64,000 nucleotides of DNA, taken from the NCBI RefSeq assembly GCF_025118155.1, contig NW_026251390.1:434001-498000 (forward strand), in the 5' to 3' direction. Made by a program: the position numbers and the translations under genes. How positions within the stretch are numbered: the stretch's first letter is position 1; the number at the start of each line of letters is the position of its first letter. A model generated the notes under the pieces. That model was not told the origin of the DNA, did no database searches, and saw nothing but the letters and a program-made list of their open reading frames with translations. Source of the stretch: Cokeromyces recurvatus. Its lineage: Eukaryota > Mucoromycota > Mucoromycetes > Mucorales > Mucoraceae. This document shows positions 36,984-49,099 of the stretch, one piece after another.

Positions 36984-37760
36984 AAAAAAAAAAGTCCAAT
37001 TGCACCATTCATAGCGACGGCTTTGGTGTTTGCTTTGGCTTTGCTAGAAAAGCCAAAGATGTGAAAGAAAAAGTACAATTAGAGCTGGAAAATTTTTTTT
37101 GCGATGAAGAAGTACAAAAGTATTTTTTTTTTCAGCCTTGTGCTGTTGATCCAGACAGAGATCATATATTTACAGCAACAGTATGCCATAAAGAAGATCA
37201 ACAAGAAATAAAAATATGTAGCATTAAAGAGCGATATTGTTATACATGTTCCAAGAGGAGAAGGGCTTGTCATGTAGAAATACTTAAATTAAAAGCTGGG
37301 ATGAAAAAGGCATCGCGACAGATTTCCCTTCAACAAAAACCATAGACATTGAAAAAAATGGAACAATTATATAATATATGCTCTCAAACATGTATCCCCA
37401 AATCTTCAGGTTCTACAATGAAAGGTCTACAACCCTTTCGTTTTAATGATCATTCAGGGCAGACAAAGGTTGAATAAAGAGATAACCAACATCTTATTTA
37501 ATGGAGGAAAAAAAAAAGTACAATAAAGCCAAAAGACTGAATACAAGAAAGAAAAGAAAGAAAAGAGATAAGAAGAAACAAGAGGACAAAAGGAACCCAC
37601 AAATTATATACGATGATAATATGTAAAACTACACTAAGAAAGAAGCCAGCAAAATGGGGGGGAAAAAAGCCAAATTTAAGCCTTCTCATTGTGTACCTCT
37701 CGTTGTGTTTATGTGATGGGATGAAGAATATCGGATAAAAGGCCAGATGTCAGGTGCCAC
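36984..37760 (+). pseudogene. Broken relic resembling the C-terminal half of a Fanzor (eukaryotic TnpB-like RNA-guided nuclease)
   Basis: A readable frame starts without an ATG after an A-run: HSDGFGVCFGFARK, then AVDPDRDHIFTATV (like the RuvC-I segment DPGrxxxFTA), KICSIKERYCYTCSKRRR (like the 'xSTKEYyhlsGxxrR' segment) and KLKAGMKKASRQIS, ending in a stop at about 37343. The similarity continues in other frames: YMLSNMYPQIFRFYNERS, GRQRLNKEITNILFNGGKK, NPQIIYDDNM (like PIIvyGDG) and, at about 37720, DEEYR (like the RuvC-II E in 'vDEyrTS'). At least three frame changes or stops make it non-functional. No Zn ribbon or final RuvC-III block is evident, and no N-terminal half. The assignment rests on remembered family motifs and their order, not on a search. 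Another transposase relic is possible. Confidence 0.45.
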
Positions 37761-38918
37761 AGCGATAATTGAGAGAGAAATCAAGCTTAGATCAAGAACT
37801 ACATTTCGATAGACCTGCTGTCTTTCAGAGAGAAATCACCGTAGAGGAAACGGTTTCGCTAGTAATAGTGATTTAGATATCTACAGATAATCTGTCTAAA
37901 TTGTAATGCGCACTTATCCAAAAACTAACAGTAATTCGTTTCAATTTGTTTGTAATCTGTATCAATTTCAAGCTAAATTACTATAGCCTATCATTTACAC
38001 ATGGATTGATGAAAGCATAATTCTGTGATAATAACGCAACAAATGTATAGATAAAATTATTTTATCTATAATCTATGCTTTCTTTATTTTATTTTTTTTA
38101 TATTATAGCATAAAAATTAACGAGTCTGACGATGTAATAATTAGAAAGAACCACTGTTATTTGTTAAATTACTTTATTATTCCAAGACATTATAAATAAG
38201 ATACTTCAAATATATTATTTCTCCATGGAGTAATTATAGTACATGCTAACTAATATCATAAAAATATACATCTATAATATATATGTATATATAACACAAC
38301 TAGCATTATAAGATAGAATTTAAAAATTAGCAAGACTAACTATAGAGCCTCTGGGTTTAATAATGATTAAAGGAAGAAGAAAAAGATAGAGTCTTGTATA
38401 TAATATAGTTATTATTTGTTGCATTTTAAAAGGTAGACAGCAACGATTTTCTGAGTTATTAGTAAATGAAAATATAAAAACCAAGTAATGGAAAGAATGA
38501 TTGTAGTCGTTAAGTTAAAATCTCTTTAATGGATACTGAATTAAAAGGTAAACTATAGGTAATAACAGTAGGAAGAATATACCGTTGTAAATGACTTATA
38601 TCATAAAATCTTTTAGCTGGAAAAGATATTATATAATACAGGTACAATAGTGATTTGCTTGTTAAATTGACTGTCTAAGATTCAACTTAATTCTATTCGA
38701 GTTAGTTATTAGTCTATTGATCAAAAAGATAGATGAAAGCAATCGTTATACTACTCCACACTGTATTAAGCTTACTATCCCAGATAAATTTATAGTAGTA
38801 AATTGTAATGATGACTTTAGAGGCCTTGAGAATATTTGTTTAATAAGTATAAATGATACAATATGTTTTCTTTTTACTGTTACTTCTTCTAGTAAACAAG
38901 AAGTGTATTACATAATCT
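37761..38918. other. AT-rich spacer
   Basis: No gene was recognised. An 82-codon + strand ORF at 38717-38965 overlaps the 3' exon of the CMC-type gene on the other strand and lacks any domain. Confidence 0.4.
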
Positions 38919-39344
38919 TTATTGCCTCATTTCATTTCTTTTTTTCGTTAACTTTGCCAACATAAGCTTGTCTAATTCTTCTTGTGATGTTCTTTTAAAA
39001 GAGATTAATTTAACTATACGTGGCCTCATGTTATGAAGTATTTCTTTATTTTTACCTTTCATTTAAACACTTATTCATAGCTTTAAGTTTATCTCTACAG
39101 GTCCACATCACTGTGATATTGTGCTCTTTACTACATGTAACAAAATCTACATAGACAAGCATTAATTTACTAGCCCTTGTGTATATTCGATATATTAACC
39201 TTTAATAGGTAATTGACATGCTTGTAGAGCTTTTGCTTTCATATCCTTGTAACAACCCTCTTCCTCTGCTCTTGTTAATGCATGTAGTTCAGTATCCTTT
39301 GGAATAAAAGGATTGCTCATAGAAGCTTCTTCTGATTTTCCCAT
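38919..39344 (-). CDS. Twin-CX9C mitochondrial protein, COX-assembly (CMC1/CMC2) type
   Basis: A small gene missed by simple ORF calling because of its short exons: 39344-39200, 39146-39056 and 38991-38919, giving about 102 aa. It has a twin CX9C signature: Cys43-x9-Cys53 (CQLPIKDFVTC) and Cys65-x9-Cys75 (CRDKLKAMNKC), plus Cys31. The surrounding sequence matches the CMC domain (ALTRAEEEGCYKDMKAKAL; CSKEHNITVMW; basic helix ERTSQEELDKLMLAKL). Such proteins are imported into the mitochondrial intermembrane space by Mia40-driven oxidation and help assemble cytochrome c oxidase. The start ATG at 39344 is the first in frame. Exon 3 was placed at 38991 because the nearer acceptor at about 39038 leads to an in-frame stop and another would add an unrelated insertion. 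Whether it is Cmc1 or Cmc2 is not clear. Confidence 0.82.
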
Positions 39345-40742
39345 TTTCTCTTGTTATTATTTATTAACTGGGGTTATTAATGTTTATAATATCTAAGAGA
39401 GAGAGAAAAAAAAAAAAAAAAAAAAAAAAAGAATGAACCTTTTTCAATTGGAGAAAAACTAGTCTTTCCGCCAATTTTGACTGAATTTAAAACACGAACA
39501 GCCAGGCTATATACATGCTAAATGAAAACTGTACATTAGTAGGAATGAATGTTATACCACCAAAATGTAAATGGCTATAGTCGTTTACAAATGATATTTA
39601 GCCTATAAAGTTTATCGTACAAACGTTCATTAAAAATAGATTAGTAGTAATTTAATGAATATGCACCGATGTATTATACTATTTCAAGATTTAACAAGTT
39701 CATTATTTCGAAGATGATAAATTTTACAACCATGTATATTCAAATGTTACTTAAAGGTTATAAGTTCATTTGTAAGTTTAATAGGGAATTTTAAATGAAC
39801 ATAAATATTTAACATAAACGTTCATTTATAATTCCACTTTAATGTATATATGTACATGTATTTTTCATTTTCATTTAATTTATAAAAAAAAAATTGGTGG
39901 CAATATGCCTAGATGCTCCGAAGAGCGATGCCTTCAAACACACAAGGTGCTTTATTTTGAGCAAAAGCTCATTCCGTCCTTCTCAAGGGGATTGCCAAAG
40001 TTCTCTCCTTTCTATTAAATTCATAGATAATATAAATTCTAGTCAATAACATGTAATTTGATTGAATGTAATTAATTTCATTGAAACTTACCGTTATGCA
40101 CAAAGAAAAAAAAAAATAAAAAATGGCTTGAGATAAAAAACCATTTAAAGCTATTTTCTGTGGCTTAGTAGTAGTAGTAGTAGTAGTTTAAAATATTTTT
40201 GATGACATCAAATCAACAAGCAGTTTAAAAAAAAAAAAGGCCGCCCACTTCTTGTTACTCGCATTACTATCAATAAAGCATTCCCTCCCTTTTTAATAAT
40301 GTTTCTTTTTAGAAACTAGGCACTAGATTAACCACGCAAGGATATTTATCACGTGCAAACAAATTTTCATATTTCATACATTTGGTACAAAAAGCCCTTA
40401 AATGCTGATTTTTAATTTGAATGTAGGTGCTTCACAAACTAGGAAGAAATTTTTTCCCAATAAGAATTCCTTCTGGAAATAGGTTTGTATTTAACGGAGA
40501 TACTACATGTTATAAATAAGAGAAACTATCGAAATACATCGCTGCTTAACTCGTGGTATTGTCATTCGATTTTATTATTGTCTTCTTATCTTAATAGAAT
40601 ACGTTTAAACTTGTTAAGAACTAAGTATAATTTATAAAAAAAAAAAATCTTATATGTGATGTCCGTTTACTACTGCTGTGGACCAAACAAGGTATATAAA
40701 TATATACATTCATATTCTCTCTCATGATAATATTTACTCCTA
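39345..40742. other. AT-rich spacer
   Basis: It carries an A-run of about 28 nt (39405-39430), a TAG trinucleotide run near 40167-40188 and a slightly less AT-rich patch at about 39900-40010. No gene recognised. Confidence 0.4.
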
Positions 40743-41220
40743 GCTGGGGAGGTTTAGAGTTCTGAACTCCAGCTGTTAAGGGTCAGCGGATCCAGAGCAA
40801 ATCAGTCTAGCATAGATGTGCTTTCGACCTAGGCGTCGTTGGCAAACTTCTATGCTGTAGTGATGCGGCTTCATGTGGGTAACCTATGGAGTCTCACCAC
40901 TACCGATGGTCAAGGGGATAGAAGTAACAGTAATACACCTGAAGCCGATACCTGATGGTATGGCCAGGGGATGCAGCCCCACCCGCGTCGAAGTCTGTAG
41001 GGGGGGAGAGTTCAGTGGATACCACACTGCCAGATTAATGATCTGTTTCCTACAGGACTCAGTGAAGCTTGGCGCTGAACCGCTGTAAACGTATGGATGA
41101 CTTGTGGCCTCAGGCATCGGCAACTTTACTGTGAACGCACACGTGGGAGAGTGCAGGACAAGGAAATGCCTGTAGTCGGCTATAACCCTGGTTACGGTTC
41201 TCAGAAGCCAAAAAAAAAAT
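40743..41220 (+). mobile_element. GC-rich, A-tailed interspersed element (SINE-like or 3' end of a LINE)
   Basis: A compositional island of about 470 nt with far higher G+C than its flanks. It ends in an A10 tail after GGTTCTCAGAAGCC. It has several self-complementary segments: the 5' end AGCTGG…CCAGCT enclosing AGTTCTGAACT, and AGCATAGA…TCTATGCT. Open frames on both strands are short and show no domain. The sharp edges and A-tail suggest a retroposed RNA, either a SINE or a 5'-truncated non-LTR element. No convincing target-site duplication or Pol III A/B boxes could be identified by eye, so a structured non-coding RNA gene is an alternative. Confidence 0.5.
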
Positions 41221-42006
41221 ATTGATATGGTCAATTTACTGTATCTCATATAATAAATATTAACATTATTAACTAAATTCTGTATAATATCAATGAGTTT
41301 GATTGATTATATCCCAGTATATTTAGAATTAAATCAAATAATAATTTAAACTGAAATGCAAATTTATAAACTTAAGAGAATTAATTTTTTTATTCATAAA
41401 GTATGCAACAATTACCAAGTTTCTTTCCTGGTAAAAATTTTAATTGAAACAAAATAATCATTTTAATCAAGTAAATATTTAATTTAGTATTAATTATATT
41501 ACCACCAAAAGAAACACGACTATAGAGTATGAATTAATTCGGAGAAGAATAGAAGCTGATAACTGTAAATCAATCATCAAATATGAAAACGTACTAATAT
41601 TAATATTAATATGACGTGTATTACTATTATAGAGTCAATTGAATTATAATGTATTCAAGTAATTCAGCTTATAAATATACATTATACATGTAAACATTTT
41701 TTTTTTTAGCCATAAAATTTAACATACTATTAAAACAATTAATAATGATCGATATCCTTTCCAGTAATTTTTGTAAAACACGTTATTATAAACGCACTTT
41801 AAAACATAAAGTTCGGCTATTAAATATAATGTAGTAACGCACAGGACATCTTTTTTTTTTTTTTTTTTTTTTTTTTAATTAACCGCAAATCATTGTTCAT
41901 TACATAATATAAATAAGAGGAAGATATAATTACTTGAATTCTCTCTTTGTTTTTGCTTTCTTCTTGAAGTATTTTTATTTGCTTTTTTTATTTTTTACTG
42001 CATATT
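41221..42006. other. AT-rich spacer, chitin deacetylase promoter
   Basis: No gene seen. A T-run of about 26 nt lies at 41851-41876, and the presumed promoter and leader follow. Confidence 0.4.
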
Positions 42007-43317
42007 ATGCAAATAAACTTACCCAATCTTATTTTGTTATTTATTGGGTGTTTGGTGGCAACAGCATCCAGCCAAACAACCACTATTAAGTTATATAATG
42101 CAACTACAACCGCTGTAGCATCTACCACTACAACTGCAGTAGCATCTACCACTACAACTGCAGTAGCGTCTACTACTACAAGTGAAGGCTATGCTCCTCA
42201 GGTCTCACCTACTTTTCCAAACTTAACTATTGCCACTGGTGTGGTTACTTCTTATGATGGTAAAAACAAGAATATCGATACTTCTAAAAAGTTATCTAAA
42301 AAAACATTGGATCTTACTAAATACCCTACGCCATGGACTTCCCCTGATACTAATCATCCTGAGGTGCAGGATGCCATCAAGAAGATTAACTGGGATCTAG
42401 TTCCAAAAATTTCTGTTCGCACAACCAACTCTAATGGCAGTTTTAACGTTGAAGATTATGACATGAATAAGGATCCTGACTGTTGGTGGTCAGTTACTAA
42501 CTGTCTTCATCCCAAGGTCAAATATATACCTGATGATATCTATACTTGTCCAACAAAAGGTCAATGGGGTCTTACCTATGATGACGGACCATTCAATTTA
42601 CGTAGCAAGAAAGACAAATATGCCAAAAAAGAAAATAAATATGCTGAACCTGTCCTTTATAACTTTTTAGCTAAGGAAGGTGTGAAAAGCAATCTTTTTG
42701 TAAGTGATGAACAATGTTCTTTTTTTTTTTTTGAGAAAAAAAAACACCACTAAATACAATAATAATAGTATATTGGCTCTAATGTTGTGACTTATCCGGC
42801 TGCTGCAAAGAGAGCTTTGAATGATGGACATTATATCTGTGTTCATACTTGGTCTCATCCCACTATGACAACTCAGTCAAATGAAAAAGTAGTTGCCGAA
42901 CTTTACTGGACTCTCCGAGCTATTAAGGAAGCCACTGGTGTCACTCCTAAATGCTGGAGACCTCCTCAAGGTGATGTGGATGACCGTGTTAGATCAATTG
43001 CTTGGCAGATGGGTCTTCGTACAGTCATTTGGGATAAAGATTCAGTTGATTGGGATATAGCCGTTGCTGGCGGTGGTAACCTTAAGCCCTCCCAGGTTAG
43101 TGCCAAATTTAAGAAATGGATCAAGCACGCTAAAAGTGGCAAAAACAATAATGGCACGATCGTCTTAGAACATGAGTTGAGCAGTGCAACAGTAAAAATG
43201 ACTCAAAAATGGCTTCCAAAGATTAAGAAAGTATTCAAGGTACTTCCTGCTTTGGCATGTAACAATATCACACAACCTTATTGGGAGACGAGCTTTAACT
43301 ATCCCTTAGATTATTAA
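42007..43317 (+). CDS. Secreted chitin deacetylase (carbohydrate esterase family 4)
   Basis: Converts cell-wall chitin to chitosan, a major wall polymer of Mucorales-type fungi. Exons 42007-42699 and 42769-43317 give about 413 aa. Signal peptide MQINLPNLILLFIGCLVATA, then a Thr/Ala/Ser linker with three tandem TTTAVAS-type repeats. The NodB/CE4 domain has all five motifs: TYDDGP (residues 190-195, catalytic base and metal Asp), HTWSHP (H257/H261, metal ligands; HxxxH), RPPQGDVDDR, WDKDSVDW and IVLEHE (with the catalytic His). A Cys pair CWW/NC precedes the domain. All catalytic residues are present, so it should be active. No C-terminal GPI signal is obvious. The intron falls between motifs 1 and 2, and its donor is followed by a T-run and an A-run. 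Confidence 0.93.
42106..42177 (+). repeat. Three 24-bp coding tandem repeats in the chitin deacetylase linker
   Basis: Units 42106-42129, 42130-42153 and 42154-42177 each encode eight residues of the TTAVASTT type. Differences are mostly synonymous. Confidence 0.85.
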
Positions 43318-43623
43318 TTATATATTTATATAATTAAAAGTGTAAATATCTCAAATAAATAACTTTAAAAATATCATAAAAAAGAAAGAGGGCCGCAAAT
43401 GGTTATTTTTTTCTTTACTAATAAATTAAAATATCGATTTCTTTTGCATTTAAATAAGAAAGCATTATAAAACTTTTCCCTGTATTATTATATAATATGT
43501 AAAATCTAATAGACAGCGCAATAAATGTATATAATCTCAAATGTCTAGTAATTGTATTCTTGCTCCTCTGACAGGAGAGGGGGTTTTATTTGATATTTTA
43601 TAAACACAGACTAAATACATAGT
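43318..43623. other. Convergent 3' flanks
   Basis: AT-rich sequence between two convergent genes; nothing else seen. Confidence 0.5.
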
Positions 43624-46600
43624 TTATATATCAAAATGTACCCACTCATCCATCAACTTATCGACTTCCACTTCTTCGTGTGATTTACTGTTTTTGGATG
43701 ACTCATAATTAGTTATACTGGAAGCTACAGAAGATGATCTTTGTCTTGAAGATGGACTAGATAAGGTTGATGAGGATTTTTGTGGAGTGTTATGTTCATT
43801 TTTAGCCAATGTCTGACCATCAATAAACAAATTCTCGAAAAGTTCACGTCCTAAACTCTTCTGACGATCACTTGATGATTTCACTACTTTAAAGCTATTT
43901 GCAAATTCATGATCAAAAAACATTTCGAGTGATTCATTTGTAAGAACTACCATACGGAAGGAAGGTACTGTGATATCTATGATATCAGCAAGTATCGAAT
44001 TTTCTAATTGTTTAATACGCCCATAGAAGGAGTGGCTATCTACAGTCATTGTTAAATTGGCTAAGCGATTTGTTGATGTTGATTCATCTGGTTGGATGCC
44101 TTTTGCAATATCTGACTGTTCGCAGCTTTGAACAATCAAATTTGTTACCGCATCCCAGGCAATATTTTCACCCTTTAATAATCTTATAAGCCAATAAAGC
44201 TCCTTACTCATATCAATAATGTCTTGACTCCTTAATTCATTATCTTTATCTTCATCATATATCTTAAAAAACCAATCTATATGCGACATAATATCCTACA
44301 AAATCTCTTCGTATTAGATAAATGAATAAATAACTAAATAAATAGAATATACCCCATGCAAAATCTCATTAAAATTTATAATAACACTTTGAAAATCAAC
44401 TAAGTTATTTGGATTACTTCCAACAAATGAACGATATAAACGGTTAATAAATCGGTTACAAATTGTTGTTGCTGCATTATTATCCATATTATCGCACATT
44501 GGTTTGGCTTTTGCCCAAGGTGTCATAGAAGCTAGCATATTTTGGAATGTTTCACGATCCATTTTAGAACCAGGTTTCCTTCCTACTTCATGGCTTGCAT
44601 AATATAATGCACCAAAGTATTTGTCGTAAATAATGCCTATATCTTCCTTGCTAAACATAGCTGTATCTTTCAAGTTTCGAATGATGGTGCGTTTGGTGAA
44701 GGATTCAATACCCGCACCCACTTTAAGCTGATTTTGACTACGAAGATCTTCTATTATTTGATTTGTTACCAAAGAGAATTCACGATACTATAATATATTT
44801 GTGTATTAAAATATAGATGATTATTTGTGCTATATTATGTTTACTTACAGCAGTCAACATAACCTCATTGAATTTCTAAGTATTAATAAATATATATGTG
44901 TATGTATGTATGTATGTATGTTTATTAATTTGTTCTATATTCACTCTTTTAGATATTATTCCTACTTACAGTAAGCTTTACATTCTGCCCATCTAATCCT
45001 TTGTCTTTTTCATGCCCTAGTGACTGAAAAAACGATTTAAAAATGTCTAAAAATGCACTATCATCATTTGTTTTCAGAAGTTCATCGCCGTTTATTTTTA
45101 AAATAGCTTTTTCATATAATGTATTAATCCTTAAAAATGCTTCTAGTACATATTATTCAGAACTTACCTAATCTATAAGAAAGAAGAAAACAATGAGTTT
45201 AAATGAATATTTAAAATTATTAACTAGTTACCCAATTTGAAATAATATCCGAGGCCCTTCCATAAATAAAATATCTAAAACACGAATAGCGAATTCTAAT
45301 GGCATAGAGTTTATAAACAAACTTAAAAACCAAGGAAGACATGCAATAGATACTTCAACGTTTGTTTTTTTAAAATGTTCCCATAAAATAGGCATTGTTT
45401 GTTCGACAAGTTGTTCAAATGCAATCTGATCCAGCAGAGCACCATGCATATTTGTACTATAATAACCTGGACACATTCTATCTACAAGAACATGTAAAAT
45501 CCAGAACGCCTGTTCTTCAGTAGCATAGATCAAAAGTGCAGATACGACAATATTCATTGCTTGGCAATATCCTAACTCGGGATTAAGCCAGGCATAGGCT
45601 GTTAATACTCTACGGAGACGATCAATCCCTTCAGAAGTTTGATAACCGGGATATTCAGGTAGTGATCTTTTTATATATTGGAAAGTTAGTTAATATGTAT
45701 GTCACTTTTTTTTTTTTGTTACCTATTTAAATCCTTTTCGATTTCTTCTGTAGAGGTTGATTTCTTTCCCTCAAATTTTTGAAGTATTTCATGATATAAT
45801 CCTTGATTTTGAAATCTTAAATAAATTGCACCACAGGCAACTTCCCAAATTTCTCCACGTAATAAATTTGGTAAACCTACTCGTACTAGTTTTCCAAATG
45901 TAGGCAATTTAATCATTGACAGATTCCGTCCATTCTCTAAATAAAATCATATTATGAGAGATATAACACTATCTCTGTCCTTGTTTGCATCTTTTATACC
46001 TTGGAAATAGATCTTCCATAATTTTGTTTTACTTTTATCTTTGGACTTTCTTGGGTTAACAGGATATCCAAAATCTAATCCAAGCCCTCCGGTATGTACT
46101 TTGGTATCAATCAAATTGTCTGATCGTAAAACCTGTTCAGATTCGCATGTAGCTAAAAATGATTTAACCCTTTTAAATAGCGGTATTTGCTTCAATAAAA
46201 GCTTCTTTAGAATTTCACAAAACTGTTCACAAGCATGTTTATCGCCCTATAATATATATACAATAAAGAAGGAAATAATTAAAAAAAAAAAATAGACTAA
46301 ATAAATTAATACCTACATGCAAGTAGAAATCGTGCTCCATTTTATGCCATACTGTAATAGCTATACCTGAAGTATAAGCGCCTTTATTAAGCCTTTCCAC
46401 ACGCTTAATAGCATATAAAGGAAATACTACTTTGCATACTGGTAAATGTTGTTGAGGGGCAGGCAGTTTCTTTTCAGATTCAAAAGTTAAAAATGTCTGT
46501 GAGATATATACACGACCAACCATATTAACAACACCAGATGGAATTTGAGTAAGAAAAATAGAATCACGAATTGGTGAAGCATCCTTTGAATAAGTAGCAT

Positions 46601-47993
46601 CGAGCCCACTTATTAAATATTCGGTCATTGGTAATCTAAACCGTAGACAATATTCTTTATTCCGTTTTTGAGCTGCTAAATCATTTTTTAAAGGACTCAC
46701 TAATTGACGATTATTCTCAGAATAATGAGGAGTACTTTGTAAAGAATATTTATTATTCAGTTCAGAGTTAAAGACTGCATCAGTCGCTTGGCCAGGTGCA
46801 TCACTAACAGCATTTTTTAACCAGCGTTGCATTGCTTTCCCCGTCAATTGTACAAGCAGATCATACACTTCATCTCTTCTAAACATATTCGACAAGTAAT
46901 ACTAGAATATATATAGATGTACTCATGGTAAGCAAATAATAACAAACATCATTAACAATCTACAACAAAAAATACCTCTTCTTTATCTTTGGTAATAATT
47001 CTTAAACTATCATCAAAGATACCTTTTGACCTTTCTTTTTTCATCTCTTGTATGTCCTTAAGTTCTATTAAAATTTTGGTTTCAGTACCTAGTAAAAAAG
47101 CATGAAATCCTATATAGTTTTCACTGATATATAGCCATCCTTGTCTTGCTTTATAAGCGCATGAATAATCTATAAAATACATAAAATATAAAATCTGGAT
47201 AGTTAGAACACTTATTTTGCTAATATATAATAAATATGTGTGTCTATGTTCATTCATTTTTAGGCACCTACAGCTCACAAAACGCTCAGAATGTGGAACT
47301 TCAAATATCTGTCTAAAGGTTCTTGAAGCATTTCTAACGTTTTCATCTGCAGATAATTCGTCTGTACCAGATTCTACATTTCAATAGAAGACAAATATAT
47401 ACTATAAAACTTTAACGCATTACTTCTTTTTTTTTTTTGTTTTTACCTATTGTGGTTACAATCATGTTCATTTTTTCAGAAACCCAACGTTCTTTATCTA
47501 ATGGATGATCAATTGTTTCTAATTCAGGCATTATATTTTTCTCAATCCAAAGCCATGCGGCCTTAATGTTATTCTCTGTTTCGGCTACAGCTATTTGAAG
47601 ACACATTGTATTTATTTCTCTTTGAAAAAGAATACGATAAGGTGGTAATTTTGTATCGAATCTTAATTGAAATTCAAGTATAAATGTCAGTTTTATGCTT
47701 AAATAATAACATGATAAGAATTTACACATTAGCAATGGTGCTTAACAAGCTATTAAATAAGTGATTTCCAGGAGAAGAAGATCTTTGTAATAAGAAGTTA
47801 TCTTTCTGTAGTATTGTTGTCCAAAAAGGTGTTAATGTTATATCTGTTGGTGTTGGCAGCGTGAATACCTATTATGTATATATAGTTTTTATTTTTATTT
47901 TTAGAGAGAACCCTTTTTTTTTTATTAATTGCTATGTAATGTTAACTTTACACTTTGTGGTACACCAGCCGTAAATGCAGGGAAATCTGGCAT
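43624..47993 (-). CDS. GRAM-TBC Rab GTPase-activating protein (Gyp2/TBC1D8-TBC1D9-like)
   Basis: Rab-GAP for membrane traffic. Fourteen exons: 47993-47952, 47868-47726, 47661-47447, 47373-47272, 47169-46976, 46901-46317, 46246-46000, 45936-45723, 45666-45232, 45172-45168 (5 nt), 45142-44970, 44875-44849, 44787-44353, 44295-43624. All phases close, giving about 1162 aa. Domains in order: GRAM ([22 protein letters not shown]), a second lipid-binding region, TBC at about 515-740 with [15 protein letters not shown], the arginine finger IEKDLNRSLPE (IxxDxxR) and the glutamine finger in LGYCQAMN (YxQ), then a helical C-terminus and an EF-hand-like loop [13 protein letters not shown] (about 952-964). 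Both catalytic fingers are present, so it should be active. The boundary between exons 2 and 3 is the least certain. The 5-nt exon is required to keep GLEAFLRIN in frame. Confidence 0.88.
45168..45172 (-). other. 5-nt micro-exon of the GRAM-TBC gene
   Basis: The exon ATTAG has a good acceptor (TTCTTATAG) on one side and a consensus donor (GTAAGT) on the other. It joins exon 9 (…LFQIG, phase 2) to exon 11 (…[10 protein letters not shown], phase 1). Skipping it, or reading through it, gives an immediate stop. Confidence 0.7.
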
Positions 47994-48907
47994 TGAGCTT
48001 TTGTAATAATGCAATAAAAATGAATAATTAAAAGAAAGTTAAAGCAAGATACATAATAATAGAAATGGTAAAAAAAAAAAATGAACAGTCCAATTTTTGG
48101 TAAGCATAATCTATAAATATTATTTATTTGGAATCTTGTCTATTACATATAAAGATATAAACGGTATATAATAGTAATTATGAATTACTTTTATGCTTCT
48201 TTTCATTAAACTCAATTTATGCATCTAATATAAACTTATATTTGAATAAATTATTTGCTCATAAATGTTTTCACTACAGTTTTTATACTTTGAATTCAAG
48301 TATTGTTGGTTCTTTTCTAGACGAATTAACAATAAAATTCAGATGCTATGTTTACTTTTTTTTTTAACGATAAGGATTGACCCTTCCTTTTCTTTAGATC
48401 AAAGTGCATCCAATCTTCATGACAGATTAACTTATATTTACATAGACGTTAATGTATTCATTTCGATAAAATGGTTAAAATATTAGGGATACTTGATGAG
48501 CTTTTAAAAACAGTTTGTTGCTCTTAATATATGAAGCATAAAATGAAAATGTAACAAACCAAGTTGGACTTTAAACAATTCTTTTACTAAAAATCAAAGG
48601 TTCAAATTAGTGCATGTCTTCAAAAGTAACAAAATGCTTGGTTAGAAAACTTGATATTTTACTTTAATAAACATTATTGTCTGGGCCTATTACAGTTTAA
48701 AAGAGTCTAAATTGACAATTAACATCATTCAAAACAAAAAGGTAAACATGACATCTGTATTTTATCTTTTAATTGTGCGAAAAATAACTAAAAATGTTTA
48801 GTTTACAAGAATGACTTGTAATAAATTTTGATGTCCGCTAATGGTGGGGCAAAAAAAAAAAGACCCTTCCATCTCAATTGCTTCATACATTAACTCCTTT
48901 TCTTTTT

Positions 48908-48946
<39 letters not shown>

Positions 48947-49099
48947 TTTGTTTGTTTAACGTCTTCTATATACCTTCTTCTATTTTTTTTTTATTTATTT
49001 TTTCTTCCTTTCCCTTTTCTTTTCAGAAATTCATTTCTCTCTCCTTCTTCTCTTTTATAAACATTATAAAATTTTTATAAAATATTTATTTCCTTCGTA
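47994..49099. other. Divergent promoter region with T-run
   Basis: It separates the GRAM-TBC gene (-) from the RRM-R3H gene (+). A T-run of about 36 nt lies at 48909-48945 and pyrimidine-rich sequence follows up to the start at 49100. No gene recognised. Confidence 0.45.

Noticed and set aside
38717..38965. 82-codon + strand ORF
   Set aside because: Overlaps the third exon of the CMC-type gene on the other strand and shows no domain.
40884..41249. 121-codon minus-strand ORF across the GC-rich element
   Set aside because: It begins in flanking AT-rich sequence, crosses the A-tail and has no domain. Open frame is expected in GC-rich DNA with few stop codons.
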